A DNA stretch of 64,000 nucleotides. It comes from Setophaga petechia. Taxonomy: Eukaryota > Chordata > Aves > Passeriformes > Parulidae. The stretch lies in the NCBI GenBank assembly GCA_024362935.1, contig JANCRA010000040.1, forward strand, positions 3,348,001-3,412,000. The letters run 5' to 3'. Below are positions 47,481-59,707 of this stretch, one piece after another (within the stretch, counting starts at the first letter, position 1; each line of letters starts with the position of its first letter). The notes below the pieces were generated by a model. The model searched no databases, was not told where the DNA came from, and saw only the letters and a list, made by a program, of their open reading frames with translations. The position numbers were made by a program, and so were the translations under genes.

Positions 47481-50400
47481 GAAACAACTTTAAACATTTA
47501 ATATACTGATATACATTGCATGGCATTGTACAAAGACAGTCAATTGGCTTACTTCTACTAATGTCAAACTAGCTTGAGGTCCTAAAATCTACATGTTATA
47601 CATTTTACACCAGCTGGAAATCTAGTCCAACATTTTCTGTCACCACATTTTCCTGGGAGCATAGCTTTAAATTCAGACTCCTGAGTTGCAGGTCCCTTCA
47701 TTTGGATCAATTCCCTGGAAGGTGACCACAGCAGACACAGAACATTGTTGACAATAATTTTTTGATGTCATGCTTTACAGATGCCAGCGTGATTTAAAAT
47801 AAACTCCAGCTGCAGCAAGCCCTTCAGCTGATTTCCCTAATGAACTGTGAACCTCCAAAGTTTTTCTACCAACCTTGTATGGAATGTGCTTTTGGAAAGG
47901 AAAACAGTACCATTTAGAAGTGAAGCTCATTTACTAACTATGTGAACTGTCTGCCACTTACTAACAGAGCTCAGACAGCTGTGACAGTGAGGACCAAGTC
48001 ACACCAACATCCTTTCAAAAAGAAAGGGGGAGAGAACCTATGGGAATTCAGAAAATAAAACACCTGAAGTGCTGAAAGTGTGTGATATGTTTGTTCATGA
48101 AAATTATGGTTGAGTAGTCCATTCAAGCTTTTGCATTAGGGATTTCAACTCTTGTGTCCTATTCTCTTTATGAACTCAATTACTTTAGGAAAGTCAATGA
48201 ATGATGGTGTCCTTACTGTGAATACTGAGTATTTGTGATTAAATTAACCCCATTCAGAGACAACTTTTGGCAATATTACAGAAACCATATTGATGGTTGG
48301 CTTTTTATTAGTTGCAATGGAAGAAAACCAATAAACAAATCTGCAACAAGGATTTCCCTGGGTATTTCAATGGATCCGTAAGAATGAAGTGTGTGTTTCA
48401 TGGTATTGTCATGTTACAGCTGCAGGCTGAATACATCAAACTAGATAAAAACTGAATGGGAGAAACAAAACATACATCATTTAGTAGAGTTCTGCCTTAC
48501 CTAATAATTTTTCAGCTGTCTATAAAACCAGTTTCTAACTTTTTTACATATTACAAGGCCATCTCTATTTTATTTTACTCTGCCACCGTGACTTGTATCA
48601 TAATAAGAACAACATATTTTTACAAGTAGTGTCGATAAGAACAACAGGAATTTTCAAGGGATAAGATATTAATTAATAGGAATGCCAATGTCAGACTTCG
48701 CTTCCTTTTGCAATGATCTTTTAATAACAAAGTACTGTTCTGTTACCTACTCCCACCTCCTTTTTTTCAAATGAAAATTTCAAAGGCAATTAAAATACAG
48801 CCATTGGTATATTCCTTTTCACCTTAATTTCTTGAAGCGCTTTTGTGTTTTACAGTATCCCTTTTCAAAGCATGAGAAGATAATTTTAGGGATGCAGTAA
48901 AGTACTCCCAATCATAAGAAAAATACTCTTAACAAATGCCTTCACTGCCCCATTTTATTGTGAGCAGTTTGTTGGTTACTTTATACTTTCATGTCATAAA
49001 TGATTCATGGTTGGATGCACAAGCAAAACAGTTTACTGAAACTAATCCCAGCAGTGTGCAAGCCTATTTGTATTACTCTGGCAATGTTCCTTGCAGAAGC
49101 ACAGCCAGTTGTAAACATAGCAGGAAAGAGATCTGTAACTAATTCTCATAATATTCACATATCACCAGGAGGAGTATCATCTTTGTTAGTATGGAGGTCT
49201 GCAGCTGCAATCTTCTTCAGCTGACCAATTTTCCCATGCTCCAGGAGAGGGATTTATCTCCTGTCAGTATCTGTACCCCTATGCTTGAGGCAAAATGGTC
49301 TAAAAAACTAAGCTTATATGTTGTTTCCACTCTTGGTGGTCTGCTTAAGAATTAGCTGGTCACAGATCTGCTTCTAGAACATCTCTGGAAAGAGGCCTTA
49401 ATTTGTATCAGTGTTGCTGTTTTAACCACTTTTTCCATCAACAGAAGGAATTTTTCGAAAATGGATGTGGTTTATGTATTAGACTAAAAGTATTCCATCT
49501 GCTTGTATCTTTAATGACGTGCAAAGGTGGGTTCATATTCTTAATTTAAATCATTGATTTGTTCAAAATTTTTTTGAAAAAAAATAGGTCATATAAACTT
49601 ATAAACAAACAAAGGCAAGAGCAAATACACAAATAAGGTGTTCATTTAAAATAGTTTCTTCCAAAATTTTAGCAGCATACACTAAAGTACTGTTTAGTAC
49701 TGAAAACATAGATGGATATGCACTATATTTCATAGTATCTACTGTGTAAATTTGCATGAAATAAAATTAAAAGGAGAAAATAAGAAAAAAAAATCAAACC
49801 AAAATCTCCAAACAAAACAGAGTACAAATCTTCTCAGTCAGTTTCCATGGAGAATTTTTGTTTTAAAGGAAAATTTCCATCTCTTTATAAAAGAAAACCA
49901 TATTTTGTCTGGGTTCCAGTTTGAGTGGCATAAAGGCAAAATTTGGACTAAGTTTTATGCTTTATTCTCGAATGATAAATAACAAGGGTTCCTACATAAT
50001 GAGTGGAGAACAACAGCTGTCTTTGAAAACCTCCAGAGGGAGAACCTGTTTATCTTAGCACCTAAATGTGAACAGGCTGAAATTCAGCCTTTGTTCCATA
50101 AACAACCAAGAGACCTGGCTTGTAGTTTCTACATCTGTCTCCCATAGGACTTTTTAACCCAAAGCTATTCTGGAGTGAGACTCACAGAAAGAAGAAGCAA
50201 GGTTGCCTCATAAATAGGTGGGAGTGGTGGAAGCAGCCCAATGATGACAGATGATACTGCTTAACAGCTGCAAGAGATCTCTTAACTTTTTAGACTCACA
50301 AAGGATCGTGAAAAAAAAGCCAATACAATCCTTACAAAATTCACATTTGTCCTCCTTTTATGGACCTCTTATGACACTGTTTTCATACATGCTGAGGGAG

Positions 50401-52134
50401 AAGCACTGAAAGTATTATCACAGCATGGTCATTTAGATCATATTTTGAGCTTGATACTGAAATAAGTATGCTATTCTCTTAAAACATGAGATATGACTAG
50501 AAGTTAACTCACCGACAGCTGTTAATGGGAATTCATTTTTATGTGTTTGCCTTAATTTTACCCAGCATTTTATTTTTATAGATCTGTTTTTTATCTCTTG
50601 CTGTTTCTCAAAAAGTTGTTCTGAAGCTTATTTAAAGTTTTAAACCGAATTGTTTTTTAAATATGTATTTTCCCCCGTGAGTTTTATACAAGGTAGATGC
50701 TGTGAGTGTTGTTAGATTGCACATACCTTTTGTTTTTCAAGTCTCAGTGCTCTGTGTTCACAACTGCACTAACTGTGCACTAAGGCTAACTAATGCATGG
50801 ATATAAAACACCTTTTAATGAAGAAAGAAATTTTAGTCAGTGTTCTTTTTAAAGTAGAATATAGTAAAAAGAACTGAAGGAAAAACCTTCCTACTGTTCT
50901 TCAAACAAATATTAGCCTGATTCTCTGTTCTTTTATGCCTCATCTATAGTTTCATGAAAAATTGCCTCTCAGCAAATCTGGTTTAAGAAACTCAGAATGG
51001 CACCACCGTCAGCCAATTGTTCTTACCCCTGTACAGCCCTTTGACACTGCTTAGTTATGCCAATAAAGTTGATTCAGGATGCATATCATAAATTAAATGG
51101 TCCGAGGTAGAAGTAAAAACCAAACCAAGGATCGGTGAAATCTGATTCTGCCACGGTCTGCAAGGGGTTTGGGGTGTTGCACGGGTACAGCTATTGCAGC
51201 ATTGTTGGCATGCTTTGAATGATTGCTTCAATTACAGGCATTCTTTGATGTTAAAATGCTACTTTGAACATTTTTGTGGTGCCAGCAGTGACCCTGGCAG
51301 TTTGGTTTTTCCAATATATGTCTATTTCAGGAATTAGCTTCCATAAAAGAGAAAAATCTACCATGACAGTAAAATGGTCTCTGTTTTAGAAAATGTTTCG
51401 TTCCTTTGAAATATGTTTTACATTTCAGCAAAATTTCAATGGAACATTAAACCTAAGGAGATTCACTTAGATTGCAGAAGCTGTGCTGTCTTTATGCATG
51501 AGTGTCAAGCAATAAAGCACATACACCCCCTGTGCATTCTCTTGGTAGGGGGCCCGTGGAAACTGCCGCTTTCAATTCTATCTAATGTTTACATGCTAGG
51601 CAGTCTTCCTGCAGATATTGAGGGTTGCTTGTTCCTGATGTTCAGGCATATAGACCAATCCATCACATGAAACTGTCAGTGACATTTTTACCCCTTTTCT
51701 TGGTTTTGTCATTAAAGTGAGGAAATAAACATGAGACCTCTGCTTTATCCCTTCAGTTTTCCTCTGTTAAAGGATTATTCATTCACTTCTATGTGTAAAG
51801 CCACGAATTACAAATGAATGCCAATGTATGAATTTTGTACCTAGAGTCTTACAGTTTAGCTGAACTGCATCTGAATTTACCATGCATTGTGACTTAAACA
51901 TGCTTTTGGACGAAGATTTTTCTTCAATCTGTGTTTCCAAAAGTGTCCAGAAACAGGTCTTCTTCCTCTATTCCTAGTAGCAGGAAGATTATGATGATGA
52001 ATGAAGCCTTTTATTTCTCCTGCTCATTAGCCTAAATGAAAAAGGAATAAGGACATGGATTTGAGCTGTAAGCGGAACCTACTTTTAGACTAGCCACTAT
52101 GAAAGATACTTATATGTTTTTTGTGCTTTTAGAT
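47481..52134. other. 4.7 kb unique AT-rich DNA, no gene seen
   Basis: No repeat or coding signal is recognised. 51,000-51,300 is less AT-rich and enhancer-like in texture (ATTGCAGCATTGTTGGCATG and nearby blocks), but this is speculative. Plus-strand frames 48,936-49,224 and 51,413-51,670 have no motif. Confidence 0.5.
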
Positions 52135-52268
52135 CAGAGAATCACAAAATATTCTGAATTGGAAGAGACTTAAAAGGATCATTGACTCCAACTCTTAAGT
52201 GAATGACCCATTCAGGGGTCAAACCCACAATCTTGGTGTTATTACCACCTTGCTCTAACAGATCAGAT
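52135..52268 (-). mobile_element. TguSINE1-like SINE (tRNA-Ile head, CR1 tail)
   Basis: On the minus strand the element reads from a tRNA-Ile-like head (52,268 downwards) into a CR1-type 3' tail ending in TTCTGAATATTTTGTGATTCTC-like sequence at about 52,140. The anticodon arm GGTG-GTAATAA-CACC (52,235-52,249) keeps a perfect stem and the AAT anticodon. The pol III B-box-like GGGTTTGACCCC is at 52,215-52,226. The first 10 or so bases of the tRNA are missing or diverged. The tail phrase on the plus strand is TTCTGAATTGGAAGAGACTT then GGATCATTGACTCCAACTC. tRNA-Ile-headed SINEs with CR1 tails are known from passerine birds, so this helps identify the host. Confidence 0.8.
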
Positions 52269-53049
52269 GGACATTTATAGCACATTAACATTTATACCCA
52301 AATATTCCTGAAAACCTGTTCAGGGAAGAATTCTTTGCTAATAATAGATGGTGAAAAGCAAGATGCGTATCTCACTCATTTCAAGGTTTGGTAAAATCAA
52401 GTTTCAGAATGGATTTCAGCTAGAAATGACCTCCTAAAATGGATGTAATTCGGAATAGATTCTGGAAGACATAGAAATATGGCCTTCAGAGATGAAATGG
52501 GGATTATCAGGCCACAAGTTGCTTAGACAAGAAGTTTAAGTTCTCTGCTTGATTACCAAAAAGAGGTAGAGGCTGATAGGATGGTCTTTATGTTATTTTC
52601 CCAAAGATCTTGAGAGAATTAGACATTCAAGTTTTGTGGGGAAGTTTAAAATCCTTTACAAGATCAATTGAAATAATTTTAAATTCAAATACGAAGCGGT
52701 CAGGCACACCTCAAGTCTAGTCTAACTCACTCCATAATCCTGAACATTTCACGTGGAAGTGGGAAGAACAAGATTTCAAGAATAATCTTCTATATCATTT
52801 TTGTGTGACCAGAATTAAAGGGAATAATTTACATTTTAATCCAACACAGGTTTATATAGCATCACAGTGACTGTTTCGTTCTCTGTTTTTCTTTTGTAAT
52901 TTCTAATAATTTCCTAATAACGTATTTCTTACTATGCTGTCTGTTTTCTACTGAGCTGTGTAAGAGGTTTTACCATAACAGGTAATTTAAAAGCTCAAAT
53001 TGTATGCATGTTATCTTTTTTTCCCTCCATTTATGTTGCTTTGATGTAG
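52269..53049. other. AT-rich spacer, no gene seen
   Basis: Nothing recognisable. The ancient LINE to the right may extend faintly into this stretch. Confidence 0.5.
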
Positions 53050-53875
53050 TGACATTGAACTTGACTCATTCAGTTTTATGAGATCTGTCTGCAAACCTTT
53101 GCAATTAATTTCATTTTTGAATACAGTGAGTAATAATTTTGTAATCATAAAACTTTTCCATATCACCTTTCCACAGAGTATCTCTTCTAATGAACATCAC
53201 AAATCCTGGTTCAAATAATTCAGACACATCAATGGCAGTATCCTTCCACTGTGGGAAAACTCTTTCTTGGCATCTTGTCATAGATTTTTCCCTTTATTCA
53301 GAAATATGTCAGAAGAGTTTTCAAATCCAAAACCACTCTGCCAATTACATAAAAGTCGTCTTCATGTTTATTGATTCTTCAACAAACTCTAAAAGTTTTG
53401 TGAACCACAATTTCCCTCTACGAAAGCCCTGTTTTCTATCTTATTGCTCCATGTGCATTTATGTCCCTGCTAAATCTACCAAGATTTTCTAGCAATTTGC
53501 AGACTACGGAAGTCAAATGTACAGACCTATAATTTCACATGTCTTACTGAATGATAAATTTATAAATCTGGAACTTTTGTCAAATTAAATTCCTTTGCTA
53601 ATGGTAATGTTAGTTATAAATTATATAGTACAGTTAACAATTACATAATTTATTACTTGAGCTCCTTCCAAGCTTCTGAATGAATCACATATGGTACTGG
53701 AGATATTTTACTCTTTATTTTACTAATTTATTTTAAAACATCCTCCACTGACACTTCAGTCTGAGACTGTTTCAATGACTCACTTGTCATAGGAAAAGCT
53801 CCTTCTGATTTCCACACTGATATATTCAGTCAGCTTTTCTGCTGTGACCACATCTTTTCTGTTCTTGTAACATCT
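53050..53875 (-). mobile_element. ancient CR1/L3-like LINE relic, reverse transcriptase region
   Basis: Antisense fragment following the ancient amniote CR1/L3 RT consensus for about 800 bp. Diagnostic plus-strand phrases in order are TATGAGATCTGTCTGCAAAC, GTGAACCACAATTTCCCTCT and ACGAAAGCCCTGTTTTCT (the fingers/palm region), TTTGCAGACTACGGAAGTCA, ATGTACAGACCTATAATTTC, CTCCTTCCAAGCTTCTGAAT, CATCCTCCACTGACACTTCA with GTCTGAGACTGTTTC, and TTCAGTCAGCTTTTCTGCTG. Divergence is much higher than for the other CR1 copies and all frames are closed. The right end is cut by LTR-A. Confidence 0.7.
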
Positions 53876-54802
53876 CAATCTTCTCTCAACAGTACAGGAA
53901 AAAAAATATGTTTGAAAAATTTGTGGGTCAAGATAAGGACAGAGAGACCACCTACTGACTGTCAGCATGGGCAAAACACCATTTACTTTGGAGAAGTAAA
54001 TTTAATTTATTTATCCAAAAGAGTAGGATAATGAGAAATAAGAACAAATATAAAAACACCTTCCACTTACATCCCCATTTTTTCCCTGGCTCATGTCACT
54101 GCTGTCTCTTCTACCTTCATGCCCTGAGCAGTACTGTGGGACTGGGAAATGGGGATAATGTTGCTCCTCATGGTCTTCCTCTGCTCCATTGTGGGGTCCT
54201 TCACATTTGAGACAGTCCTACATGAGCTATTTCTCCTTTGGTCCCTTCCACAGGCTGCAGTTCTTCAGGAACAAACTGCTTCAGCCTGGGTCTCTGCTGG
54301 GCCAGTTTCTGCCAGGACTCTGTGCCAGCAAAGGCTTCCCTTGGCGTCACAGCCTCCTTTGGTCTTCCACCTGCTGTGGCTGGGATTCTCCAGGGGCTGC
54401 TGAAGCTATTTGGTCATTTGCTCCACCATGGACCTTCATGCCTGCAGGGGCACAGCTGCCTCACCATGAGCCTCACCAGGGACTGCAGGGGAATCTTCTT
54501 CAGTGCCTGGAGCACCTCCTGCCCCTCTTTCTGTGCTGACTCTGAGGTCAGCACGGATGTTCCTCTCACATATTCTCACTCCTCTCATGCCTGTAGTGCA
54601 GTTTTTTCGCCTTGTCTCAAATATGAAATATGTTATCCTGGAGGTGTTACCAGCATTGTTGATGGCCTCAACTTTGGCCAGCAGTGAGTCCTTTTTGGAG
54701 ATGTCTGAAATTGAATAGAGGGACAGCCCCAGTTTTTTTTTTCTCGCAGAGGCCACCTTGGAGCCTTTTTTCTACCAAATTCTCGCCTTATAAACCAAGT
54801 GA
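53876..54802 (-). mobile_element. LTR-A copy, near full length
   Basis: Antisense LTR of the same family as 46,451 and 59,708. From the left it shows TGTGGGTCAAGATAAGGACA, GTCAGCATGGGCAAAACACC and GTAGGATAATGAGAAATAAG, then the repetitive middle (CCACAGGCTGCAGTTCTTCA; CTCCAGGGGCTGC; CACCAGGGACTGCAGGGGAA), CTTCAGTGCCTGGAGCACCT, CCTCTCACATATTCTCACTC, and the 5' part to about 54,802. The minus-strand AATAAA is at 54,006-54,011. The left terminus is eroded against the ancient LINE. The open frames 54,149-54,756 on both strands, up to 149 codons, are GC-rich LTR shadows, not genes. Confidence 0.8.
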
Positions 54803-55078
54803 TATATACATGTTTTAATACTAGTTTTACTTGTATATAAGTTTATTCCTTTTTCATCATCCTTTTTTACTTTTACTTTTAAATAAGCAGATCTTATGTT
54901 TTGGTTTCTTTTTATTTTCCTCATCTGGATACAAGTTCTACTTCTAAAGGGTACTTTATTCATTAGTGATGTTCTCTGTACAGACTGTTATAATTCAGAG
55001 ATTGGATCTTATGATGAATAGCTCCATGAAAATGTCAGCTCAGTGATCAACAGTGGTCAAAAATAAACTGAGTGTGAG
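54803..55078. other. short spacer, no gene
   Basis: AT-rich spacer between two LTRs. It contains no recognisable signal. Confidence 0.6.
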
Positions 55079-55349
55079 TGATGCCTTGGGTTTCAGCTTT
55101 TGTATTTTTTAGATTCTGTACTGCTTTAGTGTGTAGTTCTGAACTTCATATTAGGGGAGAGTAAACTCTCTTCACAGAGTAGGTACACAAAACAATTCCT
55201 TTCCTCGCTTGGGACCAAGACCAACCACCCAAATTTCAGGCCCAAGAAAATAAACAGGCTACTGAAGAGATAAAACCAAGAAGTATGGGACTTCATACCC
55301 TAAAGCCATAATTGGACGATTAGCTCCAGTATGCCAATGGACCAGAACT

Positions 55350-55356
55350 TATAAAG
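55350..55356 (+). promoter_or_regulatory. LTR TATA box
   Basis: TATAAAG lies 110 bp upstream of the LTR polyadenylation signal, a normal U3-to-R distance, with CCAAT shortly before it. It was a pol II promoter in the provirus; present activity is unknown. Confidence 0.65.
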
Positions 55357-55465
55357 TGTGATTCCCCATGACTGGTCATCCACTTTGTGGCCATTTTGGG
55401 TTCATCTTGGATGTAGCCCTGCCTGGGGTCTTGTGCTGCCCAAGGTGTATCCACTGAGGCCTTTT

Positions 55466-55471
55466 AATAAA
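55466..55471 (+). terminator. LTR polyadenylation signal AATAAA
   Basis: AATAAA precedes a T-rich stretch and lies 62 bp before the CA terminus, as expected at the R/U5 junction of a short LTR. Confidence 0.75.
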
Positions 55472-55533
55472 TACTTATTTTATTCTTTAACTCCGTCTAG
55501 CCTCTGTTCTAGGTCAGCCTTCACAAGGCATCA

Positions 55534-58149
55534 TGAGGAACTGTAAAGGAAAGAGTCAAAAAGAAAATAGAAAACGTAATCATATTGGTAGAAAAAGTTC
55601 TTATCCCAAAATCTAAAAATGGATTTAGCAGCTGGAAGAGGTTCACAGAAAGACACAAAGAATAATCAAAAATATAGAATGGCAGTCAAGGGAATTCATA
55701 AATAACCCCAGACCTTTCATTGTCTGAAAAGTGACAATTTAGAGAAGGCTTTGACAGAGATCTGTCCTATCATAAGGGAAAAGGAATAGATAAAAAGAGA
55801 CGGTTCATTTTCTCTTCCAAAGTGAGAATGAGAGGATCTCATGCTGTTAGAAGGTGGTAGGTTTAAACAAAAAAAAAAAAAAAAGGGAGGTAGTTGTCTA
55901 CATAATATGTAGTTAGGTAACTCTCTCTCCTCAGGTCACTTTTCTTTCAATATTCTTTGATTTATACAAAAAGACACTGCAAACAGTATATGAACCACTT
56001 GCAAGCACACAATGATTTAATGGCTGGCTAGAGGACCCAACAGGGAGAAAAATTACCATTCCTGTGTCTGCATGCACCGTGATTCTCTCTGGATCAGCAG
56101 TCATATGATGGTAGGAAATGTCAGTCAACCCTGTCGTGCTCTGACATGCGTTGGTCTTTGGTGCTGCCAAAAAAGAAGATTCTATGCTTTTTCCATAGAT
56201 CTGAGTACTTTCATGTCAGTATTTTTCTTCTGAATTTCTAAGTTGCTAATTTTTGCCTCTCAGTTCAGTTTGTGTATTTTAGTTTCGTTACCCTGTAAAG
56301 TGTTAGCTTACTTATCCCCTGACATCTGAAAAACAGGTTACTCTAAACCCAAAATAAACCTGAGAGTTAAGTTGGCAGCTGCATCTTCATGGGATACACT
56401 TTGAAAGAATTCTGCTCAGGATATTTTGGATGCTAAAGGTTTGCATGTATTGAAAAAGTAAGTGGACAAAAATATCACTTTAAGATATTAGATAGAAATA
56501 CCAGAGACCTGATTCTATTAAAGGTCTGTTTCTGTTCCAAGAAGCTCCTGAGTAGAAAATCACTATGGACTTCAGAGAGCATTCACAGCATGAGTCATCA
56601 TTTTGATCTTCCTTAGAAATCTGCTTGTCATCATTGATGGAAGTGGGACATGGGGCTTGGCCAGCCTTTGGTCTGGCTCAGCACAGCTGCTTTTGTGCTC
56701 TGAAAATCTTTGCTCTGCCATAACTGTGTGGTCTGGATTTAGTCCTTTGATACTTTTTAGCACCTTTTTGCCAGAGGTTGCAAGTTTCTTTGACAAAATG
56801 CTTTTAAGTAGTGTTGTCCCTATATATTTTTTTTCATTTTAGTTCCCCTTAATTTGTTTTTACAATGATTTTTTGGAGGTTTTCTTTTTTTGAGAAGTTT
56901 CTTCTATATTAAGAGGATGTACTATGGAGATGAAGTAAAACTTTTCAATCAGATTTTGAATGAATAAAGTGTTAGACAGAGTACAGTATTTTAAGAGTGT
57001 GTCATTTCATTCATATACTTCATTTATACTACAGCTACTTCATACTTTCCTCTTGGATATTTCAAAATGCAATTATTTTGGTATATCACTATTTAACTAC
57101 TTAACATAACTCATTGTAACAATTTCCCAGATAATGAGTAATAATTAAAACATCAAATTATGCTTCTCTTTTCATTCTTTGTAGTGACGTTAATATTAGC
57201 ATTTCTGAGGTGCTATCATGGACACATGAGGATATAAAACAAACCAAATAAGATATTCTTTAATTTGAGCATGACATTTCTGTTCACGTGAATTGGGATA
57301 ATTATCATGGTTAATTCATTTACTGTATTTAATCTTTGCTTTACTTTAAGCTCTGGAACTTTTCTCTAGCAGCCTATCCTACCATGTCAGTGCTATATAG
57401 TATCTTGTTTCTGAAGGTGCATAAATGATTTGTTTCTCAGTTGAAATTTTTCTATGCCTGTTATGTCCATATCCTCACTTCCAACCAGTCCCTTCAGTGC
57501 ATTCATCTTAGTTTACTGTTTTTCAGTATTTATGGACTTTTACTATGAGAAAAACACATTTTCCTTTGATCTAGTCGTCTATTTTTAGATCGAAATTTAT
57601 ATGGTGAGAGGATTCTTTGATGTCTCTTATCTGAAGTTTATTGAATTATATCTTTATTTGGAGGCTGAAAGTTTTTCTCTTAGAGGATGAATAATCTCAG
57701 ACTGTTTTCTTTAATTCCCTTGTTAGATTCCCCCTAATATTTATAAAAACAAAACCAAATCAACAACTTCAACCATTTTATATTTTGAAATTAAATATCA
57801 GGGCATATTCTGTATGGGCCTAGACAGAAATGATTCTATTTTTATAGGATTGATATATTTCAAAGGTTTCTGAAAATCCCCTCACTGCCTCACATTATTT
57901 CTGCGAGCATGTTTTAACACTGTTCCTTGTTTACCAAATCCTGGAAGCCTTCCAGAAAGTACTATTGCCAGGACTTTATGTCAATATTGAAAGATCAAAT
58001 TTTCCATCTTTTCTCTCCCCTGTTAGTCGTGGGCACAACATTGACACTGTAAAACAGGTAGAAACCTTGTGAGGTTCATTGCTTTCATATGCAATAGAAA
58101 AGTTATGGGCACTCGGAGCTGACTGTGCTCAAGTGTTGAAAGGAATCTT
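55534..58149. other. 2.6 kb unique AT-rich DNA, no gene seen
   Basis: No coding or repeat signal is recognised. An A16 run lies at 55,869-55,884. Frames at 55,931-56,170 and 56,572-56,842 show no motifs. Confidence 0.5.
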
Positions 58150-58385
58150 AATGGTGCATGTTAAATTTTGGGTCAACTGCTCTGGCTGTGCCTCCTTCAG
58201 ATTCTTGTGCCCCTCCCCACTGACAGAGCAAGACACTGAAAAGTCCTTGGTTTAGGATGAACACAGATCAGCAACAACGGAAACATCAGTGTGTTTTCAA
58301 CATTACTCTCCCACTGAGCCCATACCACAGCGCTGTGCCAGCTACTAAGAAGGAAATTAATTTTATCCCAGCCAAAACCAGGACA
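58150..58385 (-). mobile_element. LTR-B fragment, 5' end
   Basis: Antisense 5' part of the LTR family at 24,035 and 29,755. In order: GGTCAACTGCTCTGGCTGTG, CTTGTGCCCCTCCCCACTGA, CATCAGTGTGTTTTCAACAT, GTGCCAGCTACTAAGAAGGA, AATTAATTTTATCCCAGCCA, and AAACCAGGACA ending at 58,385, whose complement TGTCCTGGTTTTGGCTGGGA is the LTR 5' terminus. It overlaps the 24-kb fragment only in the short CAGTTGGGATCAGCTG/CAACTGCTCTGGCTG segment. The minus and plus frames 58,197-58,478 are shadows. Confidence 0.8.
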
Positions 58386-59707
58386 CCCTCTCAGCATGGT
58401 GTTAAGAAAGCAGAAGCACCTACAAGGACCCTGGAGGCTAGGCATGAGATAATGTTCTGCTTGGGTAGCTTAGTCTAGAATGAAGTGAGCTTGGCCTCAG
58501 CTTAACCTTAAAGCACAGGCTGGAGGGAACAATTCTTTAACTGCCATTTATCTGCCATGTTAGAAATCTTACTAATCATGTTGATGTGGTAATTTTTTGT
58601 GACAAAAGGGAGCATTTCTGGCAGAAAAAGCAGCCTCAACTAAACAAATGTAAAAAAAAAAACAAACCCAAACCCATCACTGGAAATCTCCAATTGGGTA
58701 AATCCATTCTTAGTAACTGAGCATTTTCATTACACCTTTTATGGTTGTCATGCTTCATTATTCTTCATGTTTGGTAATGAATTTTATGGTATTGTCAAAG
58801 TGATACTGATCACTCTCTTGAAATGTTTTTAATTTAAAAATGTGCTGTGCTGTTCTATGAGAACATTGCTTTGGTGTCTAAGGCAACTGTCTTTTATTTT
58901 AGGTCAGCTGGTGTGAATCCCATCACTGGTAATGGAGAGAAAGGCATTAAGATAAAGGTGATTGTATGAAATCATTACCATTTATTAGAATAAAGACCAT
59001 TCATTTTCCAATGTTTACACTAGATGAATATGCATGTGCATTTAGTAGAAATCATGCCAGCTCAAATAATTTAAAGTGATTACACTTTTCCCTAGCAATT
59101 TTTGGTTAAACAAATAGAAATTAAACTTGAGATGAAATGTACTTGAGAGATTTTATACCTTAAAATCAGTCTTTGTGGTAGTTTCAATGTCAATACTTTT
59201 ATTTTAGAAATTACATTTACATGCTAAAAATTCATAGTTAATATGAATCCTGATTACATACTATTCTCAATCAGAAGATAATAAAAGTTATTCTTGATAT
59301 AAATGACAACAACAAACTTAGGTAGTTATAGCATTACCCAAAAATTGAAACTGTGACCCATGGGAACATCTACTGTATTTCTAGAACACAAGTTTTAGAT
59401 TGTGTCAAAGACACTGACATGTCAAAATGTGTTTTCATGTTGAACTGAAAAAAATGAGAAATACCCATTTCTGTCATAAGTAAGTTTTATAACAAATAGT
59501 TTATTTCATTTAACTGGAAAATCTTGTTCTAGAAATATATATTAAAAATAGAATTTTAAAAAGTCTGTTCTAGCTTTATCTCTTTTATTTGTTGTTTTTT
59601 TAGTCGATTCTTGTAAATAAATACATCATATATTTTTCAGAACCATACAGTTTACTGCTTAGTAGAATAAAAAGAAGCATGGAGGCCAAAGTATGTTCAA
59701 CAAGGGG
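58386..59707. other. unique AT-rich DNA, no gene seen
   Basis: No repeat, RNA or coding signal is recognised. Confidence 0.55.

Larger units (their letters stand above)
55079..55533 (+). mobile_element. complete solo LTR (LTR-C), 455 bp
   Basis: The LTR begins TGATGCCTT and ends AAGGCATCA, a perfect 9-bp inverted pair with TG...CA ends. TGAG at 55,075-55,078 is repeated at 55,534-55,537 as a 4-bp target-site duplication, the size typical of gammaretrovirus-like (ERV1) integration. Regulatory landmarks are in order: CCAAT at 55,334-55,338, TATAAAG at 55,350-55,356, and AATAAA at 55,466-55,471, which sets U3-R-U5 on the plus strand. No internal proviral sequence is present, so it is a solo LTR. 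The intact ends and TSD suggest it is younger than most other repeats here. The plus frame 55,358-55,546 is a shadow. Confidence 0.88.

Noticed and set aside
52235..52249. tRNA-Ile gene
   Set aside because: The anticodon arm and B box are present, but the 5' tRNA part is degraded and the sequence runs into a CR1 tail, so it is a SINE rather than a tRNA gene.
54238..54687. 149-codon plus-strand open frame and the overlapping 106-codon minus-strand frame
   Set aside because: They sit in the antisense LTR-A copy. The repetitive LTR middle keeps frames open by composition.
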